A stretch of DNA of 64,000 nt from Hanamia caeni (GCF_003721595.1 NZ_RJJR01000007.1:1-64000), one strand, 5' to 3'. Counted from the first letter of the stretch, positions 28,299 through 36,894 are shown. Notes: generated from the letters alone by a model not told the origin. Numbers and translations: made by a program.

Positions 28299-29228
28299 CT
28301 ATGGCATCAATACCTGGTCTATCACATGAATTACACCATTGGTAGCAACGATATTTGTGGCAACTATATTTGATGGAGTGGGATTGCTTTTCCCTTTAAC
28401 TGTTGCTCCTGAACTCAGACCTATGGTTACTTTTTCACCATTTAATGTAGTGGCCTGTTGTCCATCTATCAAATCTGATGAAAAAACCCGCGCACCAATC
28501 ACATGGTAAGTAAGGATACTGCTTAATGTAGCTGCATCCACTGCCTTTACATCATCCACGGTGGCAAAGCCCGCTGCCCTGAAAGCATTATTCGTTGGTG
28601 CAAACACAGTAAAAGGCCCATCGCCTGAGAGCGCTCCCTGCAAGTTGGCTTTAACTACGGCAGCCACTAAAAAAGAAAAGCTTGTATCAGCCTGCGCCAT
28701 TTCAACAATATTTCCAGATGGAGGCATTAATACCTTGCCCAGCACATGTATGACACCGTTTTTTGCCTGGACATCTGCCTGGGTCACCTGGATTCCGTTT
28801 ACGAAAACACCGTTTGAATTCCTGGTCACATACAAAATATCTCCATTAGCTGCTGTCACAGCCGCATTTGGACCCTCGGGCACCTCAGAAGACAGAATTT
28901 TTGAAGGCAATGTGTGGTATAGCAAAATATTCTTCACCTGGTCGGCTGAGATGCTATTTAACACATCGGAAGTAATTCCTGAAGCGGTGAATGCCAAGTT
29001 TGTTGGAGCGAAAACAGTGAACGGGCCGGGACCGCTCAATGTTGCACCCAATCCTGATTTTTTTATAGCCGCGTTTAACGTGGAAAAATCAGGGGTAGAC
29101 ATTACAATTCCGTTAATTGTATTGTCTGTTTTAACTTTTGTATCTTTTTTGCATGCGCTAAATAAAAATAATACAGCCAACGCACCAGGCAAGAATGGTT
29201 TGCCAAAGAAATTTAGTTTTTGTTTCAT
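28299..29228 (-). CDS. fasciclin (FAS1) domain lipoprotein
   Basis: From ATG 29228 this 309-residue protein has a lipoprotein signal ending in LFLFSAC; a start 48 bp upstream is rejected because it would bury the signal. Two FAS1 domains follow (about 45-175 and 180-309), each with the H1 motif FTVFAPTN, the YH motif (LLYHTLPSK and ILTYHVIGA) and the closing GVIHVLGKVLMPP or GVIHVIDQVLMP. FAS1 proteins act in adhesion or extracellular matrix at the cell surface. A second such gene lies at 51180. Confidence 0.92.
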   Translation of the reverse strand: MKQKLNFFGKPFLPGALAVLFLFSACKKDTKVKTDNTINGIVMSTPDFSTLNAAIKKSGLGATLSGPGPFTVFAPTNLAFTASGITSDVLNSISADQVKNILLYHTLPSKILSSEVPEGPNAAVTAANGDILYVTRNSNGVFVNGIQVTQADVQAKNGVIHVLGKVLMPPSGNIVEMAQADTSFSFLVAAVVKANLQGALSGDGPFTVFAPTNNAFRAAGFATVDDVKAVDAATLSSILTYHVIGARVFSSDLIDGQQATTLNGEKVTIGLSSGATVKGKSNPTPSNIVATNIVATNGVIHVIDQVLMP

Positions 29229-29346
29229 AATCTTTTTTTGATTGATTAAATAATTTGAATGCCGATTACGAAACAAAAATAACGATGCCGTTGTAAATTA
29301 CAAAATTTTTATCACGAAAATGTTATATTATTTTAGAAATTCCTAC

Positions 29347-30126
29347 TTATATCGATTTCCATGGAGAAGATGCCCTGTTTTTATATGCGTGAATGCTGGT
29401 GCTAATAAATAAAATTGCTGCGACCGCTATGGCGACAGATTTAATATAGTTTTCGGAATCCCAATTTGCTACGGCGATGGCTACCAGTGCCCAGGCGCCT
29501 ACCAGTCCGAATTCTCTCATATTCCGTTTCCAGGTGATAATCAGGTTAATAATTCCCGCGGTAATGATCATAATTAATGCCCACACTGTTCCCGAAATAC
29601 CGAATCCGTTCCAATTCAGTTTAGTAAGCCAGGCGGAAAAATCTGCGATTAATGCCACACTTATCCAGCCGGAGTATATGCAAAATGGCCACCACACGAA
29701 TGCTATTTTTTTTAAAGGCAAATCATCCAACTCCATTCGCGTAGCATAAATTATCCTGATAAGAGAGACAAGTAATACTATCATAAGCATCACCGAAACT
29801 CCTATAAAATCGTAAAGCCATGCGAAAACCCATAATGAATTTGCAACGCATGAGATGATAAACCACCAGCCGATTTGTTTTACCGGCCAATCATCTTCAA
29901 CTTTTTTAAAAAGGCTTCTTGCCTGATAAATTACAAACGCTAATAAACCCAGGTAAATTAATCCCCAAATAGAAAATGCGTAGCCTGCCGGTGTAAAATA
30001 GTTGTGATATCTGTCAGAAACCGTGGCCATAGTGTTACCATTGAAAATTCCGGTGTTGGATAAATAATTAATGATAATTGTAACGATGAAAGCTACAACA
30101 TTGAGAACCTGCAGAGATTTTTTCAT
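29347..30126 (-). CDS. TspO-like tryptophan-rich membrane protein
   Basis: This 259-residue protein has seven or eight membrane segments and many Trp residues. FTPAGYAFSIWGLIYLGL (about 45-62) and WWPFCIYSGWISVALIADF (about 143-161) recall the TspO/MBR family, although the protein is about 100 residues longer than classical TspO (about 160). TspO proteins bind porphyrins and are linked to light and oxygen responses, which suits a neighbourhood holding a photolyase and a Kai module. The exact ligand is unknown and the family call is by motif. Confidence 0.75.
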   Translation of the reverse strand: MKKSLQVLNVVAFIVTIIINYLSNTGIFNGNTMATVSDRYHNYFTPAGYAFSIWGLIYLGLLAFVIYQARSLFKKVEDDWPVKQIGWWFIISCVANSLWVFAWLYDFIGVSVMLMIVLLVSLIRIIYATRMELDDLPLKKIAFVWWPFCIYSGWISVALIADFSAWLTKLNWNGFGISGTVWALIMIITAGIINLIITWKRNMREFGLVGAWALVAIAVANWDSENYIKSVAIAVAAILFISTSIHAYKNRASSPWKSI

Positions 30127-30210
30127 TGTATTTATTTTACGAATTAATGCTTCGCGATGCTAAACAATCATCATTTTTGCAAATAGTAAACCAATAAATA
30201 ACCGGCATTT

Positions 30211-30801
30211 TTATTTTAGGCCTGCTAGGCGATAAAAAGTTTCAGAATCTAATTCTTTCACATTACCGGGGGCAATTCCATCAATGGTTAAATTTTCAAT
30301 ACTCAAACGGATTAGCCTGAGACAACGGTGCCTTAGGGCGAGCATCATTTTTCGCACCTGGCGATATTTTCCCTCAGTAAGTGTGATAAGAAGCCACGTA
30401 TGTGGAAAGGACTCACGAAAATCAACTGCCCATGGATATAAACTAACGGGGTCGGCTACACGAAATAAAGAATCGGGCTTTGCAAGATAGTCCTGCCCGT
30501 TTTTAATCTTGATAACTACGCCGCTTTTCAAAAGCTGAAAGGTTTCTTCGTCTACATAATTGCGCACCATTACAAGGTACGTTCTGGTATGTTTTTTTTC
30601 TTTTGAAAAAATGAGACGTGTAATCTTTTTATCTGTAGTTAATAATAAAAGCCCTTCCGAATCCTTATCCAGTCTGCCAATGGCATGAGTGCCTTCGGGA
30701 AATGAAAAATCAATTTGTGAAAGCAGATTAACTTTGTCGCTGCTGATAAATTGAGAAACCATGTTAGCTGGTTTATTCAAAATGAAGTACCGATGAGGCA
30801 T
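30211..30801 (-). CDS. 23S rRNA pseudouridine synthase, RluE/RsuA type
   Basis: This 196-residue protein begins with the family's YFILNKPANMVSQ and has the catalytic motif AIGRLDKDSEGLLLLT with the active Asp (about 44), a KTYxV-like motif (HTRTYLVMV) and the EGKYRQVRKMM motif. No S4 domain is present, as in the short RluE type (modifying 23S rRNA U2457 in E. coli). It starts 19 bp after the histidine kinase gene, so it is probably the last gene of the kai transcript, a curious companion. Confidence 0.9.
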   Translation of the reverse strand: MPHRYFILNKPANMVSQFISSDKVNLLSQIDFSFPEGTHAIGRLDKDSEGLLLLTTDKKITRLIFSKEKKHTRTYLVMVRNYVDEETFQLLKSGVVIKIKNGQDYLAKPDSLFRVADPVSLYPWAVDFRESFPHTWLLITLTEGKYRQVRKMMLALRHRCLRLIRLSIENLTIDGIAPGNVKELDSETFYRLAGLK

Positions 30802-30820
30802 TTGTTGATTAAGATGTAAA

Positions 30821-32500
30821 CTAACGTTTCGCGGAAGCCCTTTTTGTTTTATTTGGTGCTACAGGAATCGAAAAACAAAATACTGAGCCTTTGCCTTCCG
30901 CACTTTTTACGTTAATTGTTCCCGAATGTCGTTTAATAATTTCTTTTGAAATATAAAGCCCAAGCCCAAGTCCCGGATACGTATTTTCGCCTATCCTCGT
31001 AAAGCGATTAAATAATTTTCCCTGTTCAGACAGCGGTATTCCTATTCCAAAATCCTGTACACATAATTTCACTCTGTGATCAATGATTGAGGAACGGATA
31101 ATCACCCGGTCTGTCGCAGGCGAATATTTAATTGCATTGGACACCAGGTTGATAATTACCTGGCCCAGCCGGTTTTTATCTGCTTCTACCTTCACAGAGC
31201 TTGTTAAATTCACCTCCAACTTGTACTTTGTTGTCAATTGAATTACGCTGATAGTTTCACGGACAAGTTCATTAAAATCAATTATTTCAAAATCATAAAT
31301 GAGCTCGCCTGCATTCGCTCTTGATACGTCCAGTAAGTCGCCTATCAGCCGCGTCAATTTGTTGAGTTGTTTTTCCATTTTTTTAAGCATCCCCAACTCT
31401 TCTTTATTTCCTTTCTGTGTCGCATCCATCACCATTATTTCAGTGTAAGCCTTCAGGCTGGTGACAGGCGTTTTAAGCTCGTGGCTTGCCATACTTATAA
31501 ATTCATCCTTTTTTTGAAGGTTCTTTTTTTGCTCTTCAATATCGGTGGATACGCCAAACCATGCCACCACGTCGCCTTCACTATTTTTAAAGGGCAATGC
31601 ATTCACCAGGTGCCATCGATAAGCACCATCAGCGGCTCGCAAGCGAATATCAGTTTTAAATGGGACGCCATCTCTTATTGAATCGCCCCATTTAGCTATT
31701 GTTTTGGGCAAATCATCAGCATGTATAGCGGGTTTCCAATATTGCTGTCCCGACTCTTCAGGTGAAAAACCTGTGTAATTGTACCACTGCCGGTTAAAAT
31801 AATCGTATTCTCCCTTAGCGCTTGCTGTCCATACAATTACGGGAATTGTGTCGGCGAGGAATTTAAAATGTTCGCGGCTGGTAAGTAATTCCTGCGTACG
31901 TTCTGCTACACGGGCTTCCAGTTCGTTATTTAGCTTTTCTGCATAAGATTTGGCTGCTTCCAGCAGTTTGTTATTTTCTCTTAATTGCTTTTCAATATTT
32001 TTTTGGTCAGAAAGGTCAGTAATGATTATACTCAAAGCCACGCCTTCGTCAAGTTCAAGACTTGTGAGTGATAGCAAAACCGGAATACTGGCATTTTCTT
32101 TCGATGAAATATTGATTTCTCCTTTGCATTCTTTATTCCATCCATTTTTAAAAAGATTATCGAAAATGGCCATTTCAACTTCTTCTACATAGTCCTTGAA
32201 ATATGAGCCAATAATCTTCGTCAGCGGCAAATTAACTATTGAGGCGAAGCGTGAATTGCTGTATAAAACAACACCCTTGCGGTTTAGCGTAACCGCACCT
32301 TCTCTCATTTTTTCGATAAAAACCCGGTAAGTTTGATCGGCTGTTTTAAGCGTGTAAAGTTGATGCCCTGTAGGACGCTTAACTACCAACGCATCTATTT
32401 GCCCTGTTCTGATGGCTTCGATCGTTTCGTTGGATTCATCCAACTGTTGGCAAAGTTCGGCTACCTGCTGTTCAAGTTCTTTGTTTGTTTTTGATACCAT
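30821..32500 (-). CDS. PAS-PAS sensor histidine kinase
   Basis: This 559-residue soluble kinase has no membrane segment. Order: a short coiled coil (5-30), PAS 1 (about 56-166), a linking coiled coil (about 166-208), PAS 2 with PAC (about 208-325, with WTASAKGEYDYFNRQWYNYTGFSPEE), a HisKA domain with phospho-acceptor H340 in SMASHELKTPVTSLK, and a HATPase domain (N box NLVSNAIKYSP, G1 DFGIGIP, G2 GLGLGLYISKEI). It starts 4 bp after a kaiB gene. It lacks the KaiB-like sensor domain of SasA, and no response regulator is adjacent, so any output partner is elsewhere. It is a plausible output or input kinase of the Kai module. Confidence 0.92.
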   Translation of the reverse strand: MVSKTNKELEQQVAELCQQLDESNETIEAIRTGQIDALVVKRPTGHQLYTLKTADQTYRVFIEKMREGAVTLNRKGVVLYSNSRFASIVNLPLTKIIGSYFKDYVEEVEMAIFDNLFKNGWNKECKGEINISSKENASIPVLLSLTSLELDEGVALSIIITDLSDQKNIEKQLRENNKLLEAAKSYAEKLNNELEARVAERTQELLTSREHFKFLADTIPVIVWTASAKGEYDYFNRQWYNYTGFSPEESGQQYWKPAIHADDLPKTIAKWGDSIRDGVPFKTDIRLRAADGAYRWHLVNALPFKNSEGDVVAWFGVSTDIEEQKKNLQKKDEFISMASHELKTPVTSLKAYTEIMVMDATQKGNKEELGMLKKMEKQLNKLTRLIGDLLDVSRANAGELIYDFEIIDFNELVRETISVIQLTTKYKLEVNLTSSVKVEADKNRLGQVIINLVSNAIKYSPATDRVIIRSSIIDHRVKLCVQDFGIGIPLSEQGKLFNRFTRIGENTYPGLGLGLYISKEIIKRHSGTINVKSAEGKGSVFCFSIPVAPNKTKRASAKR

Positions 32501-32504
32501 CGGT

Positions 32505-32813
32505 TCATGAATTTATTCCAAGGCCCTTTAGAACTTTTTTCGTATCGGAGAGATCACCAATAAACCTTTTTATGGGGGGTGGCAAGAATTTTAAGAGCAT
32601 GGGGAGTGCAATTATTTGTTCTTCCGATGCTTTAATCGGCTGCTGGTATACATCAATTATTTCCAATTCATATTGGTTTTCAAAATATTTTTCGCAAATA
32701 TCTTTTAAATTAGAAATTGCTTTTGCAGAGTTGGGCGATGCTCCGGTAACAAAGAGCTTTAGTGATAATTTATCATCGCCGCTCTTCAATATAATTTTAT
32801 TCGTTGCTGGCAT
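32505..32813 (-). CDS. KaiB-family protein (divergent copy)
   Basis: This 102-residue thioredoxin-fold KaiB-like protein starts with a 15-residue extension, then LSLKLFVTGASPNSAKAISNLK, ELEIIDVYQQP, IIALPMLLKFLPPPIKRFIGDLSD and KKVLKGLGI, matching KaiB motif by motif but diverging more from the cyanobacterial form than the copy at 32831. KaiB proteins bind the KaiC CI ring after a fold switch. It lies between the other kaiB (17 bp) and the kinase (4 bp). Confidence 0.9.
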   Translation of the reverse strand: MPATNKIILKSGDDKLSLKLFVTGASPNSAKAISNLKDICEKYFENQYELEIIDVYQQPIKASEEQIIALPMLLKFLPPPIKRFIGDLSDTKKVLKGLGINS

Positions 32814-32830
32814 CCGGGGTGGATTAAAAG

Positions 32831-33121
32831 TTATTTTTTTACCGGAACAATATTTAAGCCAACAAGTACTTTTTCCTCATTGGACAAATCGCCAATAATT
32901 TTTCTGATTGGTACAGGCACCTTCCTGACCAATGTCGGTACGGCAAATATCTGGTCGCCTTCAGCCAACTGCGGTTTTTTTAAGAGGTCTATTACTTCAA
33001 TCGAATACCGCCCTTCTAAATGCTCACGGCAGTATTTTTTTAAATTATACAAAGCGGTTTCAGATTTTAATGTTTTTCCCGCAATATAGAGCTTCAATTC
33101 CCATTTTTGTTCCATCTGCAA
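32831..33121 (-). CDS. kaiB: KaiB-family circadian clock protein
   Basis: This 96-residue protein is close to classical Kai[62 protein letters not shown] and [12 protein letters not shown] mirror the cyanobacterial protein along its length. It lacks the acidic C-terminal tail of Synechococcus KaiB. It starts 78 bp after kaiC. The start may be M1 (33121) or M3 (33115). Confidence 0.93.
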   Translation of the reverse strand: MQMEQKWELKLYIAGKTLKSETALYNLKKYCREHLEGRYSIEVIDLLKKPQLAEGDQIFAVPTLVRKVPVPIRKIIGDLSNEEKVLVGLNIVPVKK

Positions 33122-33199
33122 TCCATCGTTTTTTTTTCAATATAGTAATTTGATTCCGGAGCTCAACTTATTTTTGTTTTTTCCGGAGAGCCTTTTTCG

Positions 33200-34843
33200 T
33201 TAATCCTTCTTCTTTTGTTGGTTAGTAATAGCTGCCTTTTCAATTTCAAATTCTGATGTCAATTCCTGTATTTTGTTTTTAAGAATGGACTTTTTCTGTT
33301 CAATTTTTTTACGCTCCCTGTTGATTTGCTGCTTTTTTAAGATGATATCTTTTTTATTTTGCAGTTCCAGGGCTTTTTGTGCGGAACCGACTACCATACC
33401 GTCTGGGCCAACAACCAATTGAGCAATTTTAACCCCATTGTCAGTTATTTTAAATTCACGCAGCTCGTTAGAGGATTTCATGCCCCTTGACTTTAAGATA
33501 TAGAGGCAACGGTTTCGTTCGCCGTTTATTTCTACTTCCTGGATAGAAAGCCATGTGTCTATTAATGAAGATACGTTCTCATCGGTATTCATATTTCCAC
33601 TTGGACTGGTAGAAAGTGCGGTAAACATTATCGTAATTTGCTCCTGTTGTAAAAAATCCAGCAGGCGAATCAAAATCGACTTTACTTCATTTTGATCACC
33701 CACCGTAACAAGATTTGTGATAGGATCAATAATGACAACAGACGGTTTGAATTTTTGTATTTCCTTGTAAAATACTACGAGATGCATTTCCAAACCATAA
33801 GTTGTGGGCCGGGAGGCATAGAATTTTAACAATCCCTTTTTCTCCCACGGTGCCAGGTCTAAGTTTATTGACCTCATGTTCCTGATTATCTGTTGTGGGG
33901 ATTCTTCAAAAGCAAAGTAAAGGCATCGTTCCTTCCTTTGGCAGGCAGCTTTTGCAAAAAGTGCGGCAATACTGGTCTTGCCGGCGCCGGCCGTTCCGGA
34001 TACCAAAATGCTGCTTCCTTTATAGTAGCCTTCACCGCTGAGCATTTCATCAAGTGTGGGTATTCCTGTGGGCACTTTTTCTTTTGAAACCGGATAGTTT
34101 AATCTTAGTGAGGTAACCGGCAAAACAGAAATTCCATCTTCATCAATAAGAAATGGATATTCGTTTGTGCCGTGTACGGATCCGCGGTATTTCAGCACTC
34201 TTAATCTCCTGGTCGAAATCTGGTTTTGGATGCGGTGGTCCAATACGATTACACAATCAGATACATATTCTTCAAGACCTTGCCGCGTCAGTTTTCCTTC
34301 TCCTTTCTCCCCGGTTATGATCGCCGTTACTCCTTTATCTTTAAGCCACCTGAATAGCCGGCGCAATTCGGCCCTTAATATGCCTTCATTTTCCAGCCCT
34401 GTGAAAAGATTTTCAATCGTATCCAGCACAATCCTTTTAGCACCAATACTGTCAATTGCATACGCTAAGCGGATAAAAAGGCCTTCCAAATCATATTCTC
34501 CCGTTTCTTCTATTTCGCTGCGGTTTATTTCAATGGTATCTATCCTCAATTTTTTTCCCTTAATCAGGCTATTGAGATCAAAGCCAAGAGAAGCAACATT
34601 GGTCGCCAGTTCTGCACTCTTTTCTTCAAAAGCAATGAATACGCCGGGCTCGTTGTACTTAGTAATTCCATTTACAATAAATTCAATTGACATCAGGGTT
34701 TTTCCGGTTCCGGCATCTCCACATATTAAAGTTGGCCGTCCAGTGGGCAAACCACCATTTGTAATCTCATCCAACCCCGTAATACCGGTTGGCGATTTTG
34801 TTAATACATCCCTGTCAAACTTTGGATTTCTCGCATTTTTCAT
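33200..34843 (-). CDS. kaiC: KaiC-type double RecA ATPase/kinase
   Basis: This 547-residue KaiC has both domains. CI: Walker A GDAGTGKT (42-49), catalytic Glu pair E73-E74 in AFEEK, Walker B VLDTIE (D141), and YRGSVHGTNEYPF closing the domain. CII: Walker A GTAGAGKT (283-290), Glu pair E313-E314 in FAFEES, Walker B IIDPI (D373), and K451 and R453 (ILKSRG) matching the active-site Lys/Arg. The segment TDENVSSLIDT (420-430) aligns with the Synechococcus phosphosite segment, giving S425 and S426 for S431 and T432. The C-terminal 60 residues are a Lys/Gln/Glu-rich coiled coil. Kinase activity is likely; rhythmicity is not implied without KaiA. Confidence 0.95.
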   Translation of the reverse strand: MKNARNPKFDRDVLTKSPTGITGLDEITNGGLPTGRPTLICGDAGTGKTLMSIEFIVNGITKYNEPGVFIAFEEKSAELATNVASLGFDLNSLIKGKKLRIDTIEINRSEIEETGEYDLEGLFIRLAYAIDSIGAKRIVLDTIENLFTGLENEGILRAELRRLFRWLKDKGVTAIITGEKGEGKLTRQGLEEYVSDCVIVLDHRIQNQISTRRLRVLKYRGSVHGTNEYPFLIDEDGISVLPVTSLRLNYPVSKEKVPTGIPTLDEMLSGEGYYKGSSILVSGTAGAGKTSIAALFAKAACQRKERCLYFAFEESPQQIIRNMRSINLDLAPWEKKGLLKFYASRPTTYGLEMHLVVFYKEIQKFKPSVVIIDPITNLVTVGDQNEVKSILIRLLDFLQQEQITIMFTALSTSPSGNMNTDENVSSLIDTWLSIQEVEINGERNRCLYILKSRGMKSSNELREFKITDNGVKIAQLVVGPDGMVVGSAQKALELQNKKDIILKKQQINRERKKIEQKKSILKNKIQELTSEFEIEKAAITNQQKKKD

Positions 34844-34912
34844 AAAAATTAAAAACTAATTTAATTAATATTTGATTGGTTGCTTAATAATTTTATGTCA
34901 GCTCGCTGAAAC

Positions 34913-35443
34913 TTACTTTTCATTGGCAAACAATTTCTTTACTTCCAGCCAGTTATTTACCCGTTCATATTTTGTATCGTTCAGGTTATGGCATGAAGAA
35001 AACATAATAGGCCTGCCCTGAAAAACTGAAAGATTAAAATCATGATCATCAATTAAAACATCGCCCCGTAAAACACTTTTATCTCCACAAAATATTCTTC
35101 TTTTCCAGGGGATAAAAGGAAAATGCTTGTCAAGCCACGCATTTTTATGATCCAGCGAATAAGGAAACTCCATAGCCGCCGAAGCTATAAAAATTTCAAA
35201 CCTGTCGTTCAGTTCTTTGATTACTTCCACACTGTTTTCAATAACCGGCAGCTCTTTAAAAAAATCCTGGTGAAAAGGATATTGCTTTACCATTTGCCTG
35301 TTAAGCTCAGGCACAATATTATAAAGTCTGGTGCCGGCGAGTTCTTCTCTTGTATAAAGTTTTCCAAAATCGCGATCATACCATTCTAAAAATCTTCCGA
35401 CGGCATCTGCAATCACGTCGTCCATATCGATAAAAATTCGCAT
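34913..35443 (-). CDS. 5'(3')-deoxyribonucleotidase-like HAD phosphatase
   Basis: This 176-residue protein of the NT5C type starts with the HAD nucleophile motif (MRIFIDMDDVIADAVGRFL, D6 and D8), followed by FIASAAMEFPYSLDHKNAWLD, a conserved Lys in the FCGDKSVLRGD stretch, and LIDDHDFNLSVFQGRPIMF as the acidic motif IV. Such enzymes dephosphorylate deoxyribonucleotides; some family members have other substrates. It ends 69 bp upstream of kaiC on the same strand, so it could be co-transcribed. A TATCTTTA box precedes it, a near match to the -7 element. Confidence 0.85.
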   Translation of the reverse strand: MRIFIDMDDVIADAVGRFLEWYDRDFGKLYTREELAGTRLYNIVPELNRQMVKQYPFHQDFFKELPVIENSVEVIKELNDRFEIFIASAAMEFPYSLDHKNAWLDKHFPFIPWKRRIFCGDKSVLRGDVLIDDHDFNLSVFQGRPIMFSSCHNLNDTKYERVNNWLEVKKLFANEK

Positions 35444-35624
35444 GCTGATTATTTAATTTTATGTGCTGGCTGAAAATTGGTAAAGATATTTTTTAAATTG
35501 AATCGAAACAGAATCATCATCAAAAAATCTTCATTTTTGACACTTATACACATAAGTTGAATAACTTTTATTCTTCAGCGCCTTGGATGGTTTGCTATTT
35601 GAGTAATTTACCAAAAAGAAAAAT

Positions 35625-35867
35625 ATGGAAACCGTTGATTTTATGACCTTGGTTGAAATGCCCGACCAAACCAGGCTTGAAGTAGTTTACTATTGTAAGG
35701 ATAATAATTTAAAAGAAGGTGAAAAGAATAAATTCACCCAATTGTATATTCAGCTTCACGATTGTATCTGCACTATGAAAATAGAAAAAGCAATTGTCAA
35801 AAATGCGAAAGAAGTGGAAAGACTCGTGCAAAATAAAGTAATTGCTGAAAGAGGACACTTGTGTTAA
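35625..35867 (+). CDS. 80-residue protein of unknown function
   Basis: This short soluble protein has no signal or membrane segment, is moderately charged and is predicted mostly helical (KFTQLYIQLHDCICTMKIEKAIVK). Three cysteines (in YYCKDN and DCIC) and a CysEnd (GHLC) stand out in so small a protein. No family is recognised. It sits between divergent regions with an 180-bp upstream and a 170-bp downstream spacer, on the strand of rpsT. Codon composition looks like that of the neighbours. Confidence 0.6.
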   Translation: METVDFMTLVEMPDQTRLEVVYYCKDNNLKEGEKNKFTQLYIQLHDCICTMKIEKAIVKNAKEVERLVQNKVIAERGHLC

Positions 35868-36010
35868 ACTTCCGGCACCGTCAACTTAAAAATGAAAAAT
35901 AGTAATATTTCTTCTTTTACTATACTAATGTTAAAGTAAAATAAGGGTCTGCATTCCTTTTAATGCCGTTCAAAAATTAGTAAAGTTGTTCTTTTTTCTA
36001 AAAAATATTC

Positions 36011-36018
36011 TATCTTTG
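36011..36018 (+). promoter_or_regulatory. rpsT promoter, -7 element TATCTTTG
   Basis: A perfect TAnnTTTG match 20 bp before the rpsT ATG; a GTTG at 35985-35988 is a possible -33 box with a long 22-bp spacer. Confidence 0.7.
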
Positions 36019-36037
36019 CAGCCCAAAAAAATTATTA

Positions 36038-36295
36038 ATGGCAAATCATTCAGCAACAAAGAAAAGTGTAAGAAAAACGACAAAACGAAACGAGCGTAAC
36101 CGCTACCAGGGCAAAACTACCCGCAATGCAATACGCGACTTTAAGGCTTTGGACAATAAGGCGGCTGCATTGGAAGGTTTGCCTAACCTGGCTTCCAAAA
36201 TTGACAAGTTAGCTAAAAGAGGCATCATTCATAAAAATAAAGCAGCCAATTTAAAAAGTAAATTGACTAAAAATGTGCTTTCACTGGAAAAATAA
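36038..36295 (+). CDS. rpsT: 30S ribosomal protein S20
   Basis: This 85-residue Lys-rich helical protein binds the 5' and 3' minor domains of 16S rRNA. It opens MANHSATKKSVRKTTKRNERNR-like and continues with the family's IDKLAKRGIIHKNKAANLKSKLTK end. It has its own promoter and terminator. Confidence 0.97.
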   Translation: MANHSATKKSVRKTTKRNERNRYQGKTTRNAIRDFKALDNKAAALEGLPNLASKIDKLAKRGIIHKNKAANLKSKLTKNVLSLEK

Positions 36296-36320
36296 AACGG
36301 AATTTTGTAATTATATTAAG

Positions 36321-36354
36321 GAACCTGCCATTGAATTTGGCGGGTTCTTTTTTT
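36321..36354 (+). terminator. rpsT terminator
   Basis: A 9-bp stem (GAACCTGCC with GGCGGGTTC, one T-G pair) with a 9-nt loop is followed by T residues. It touches the stop codon of the convergent gene at 36353. Confidence 0.9.
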
Positions 36355-36790
36355 ATGAAAAACCTGGGAATTCATTTATCTCCTCAAGGGTTGATTTTCT
36401 TTTTTCGAATCCCAAACAATATTTTCCGTTGGTGATGATTAAATATTTTGCAGGTATTGAAATATGATACCTGAGAATTTGATCCAAAACTTTTTCTGAA
36501 AGCGCCACATTCATTTCTTTACATTCTATAATCATCCAGGGAATCATCTGGCGATTGAATATAACAATATCATAGCGCTTTTTAAGCTCGCCAAGTCTTA
36601 ATTCCTTTTCAATTGATATTAATGGCGAAGGCACATTTTTGCCTGTTATCAGAAATCCGATGATATTTTGCCGCACCCATTCTTCAGGGGTTAACACCAG
36701 CCATTTTTTTCGTATTTGGTCAAAAATTTCGTTGGTGCCATTACGATTCCGCAGCGCAGGTTGTTCTTCAGGAAAGTTTATTTTTATCAT
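36353..36790 (-). CDS. type I restriction HsdR_N-like PD-(D/E)XK protein
   Basis: Read from the ATG at 36790 (145 residues), which begins MIKINFPEEQPALRNRNGTN; upstream starts add residues without family likeness. EEWVRQNIIGFLI and the nuclease-type motif RYDIVIF followed by WMIIECKEM (D, then E-x-K) match the small stand-alone HSDR_N_2-type proteins that are common in Bacteroidota. It has no helicase domain, and no hsdM or hsdS is nearby, so it is not a restriction system in itself; a nuclease or DNA-repair role is possible. Confidence 0.8.
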   Translation of the reverse strand: MIKINFPEEQPALRNRNGTNEIFDQIRKKWLVLTPEEWVRQNIIGFLITGKNVPSPLISIEKELRLGELKKRYDIVIFNRQMIPWMIIECKEMNVALSEKVLDQILRYHISIPAKYLIITNGKYCLGFEKRKSTLEEINEFPGFS

Positions 36791-36894
36791 GCATACCGTC
36801 ATTTGCAAATGGTGCGCGTGCCAAAGGGCACAATGTAAATTGTAAAATCGTATTTTTATGCAAAGCAAGGAAAATTATTAAAGATTAAAGAAGT

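Noticed and set aside
36353..36790. A type I restriction-modification system
   Set aside because: Only a small HsdR_N-like protein is present; no helicase part and no hsdM or hsdS gene lies nearby.
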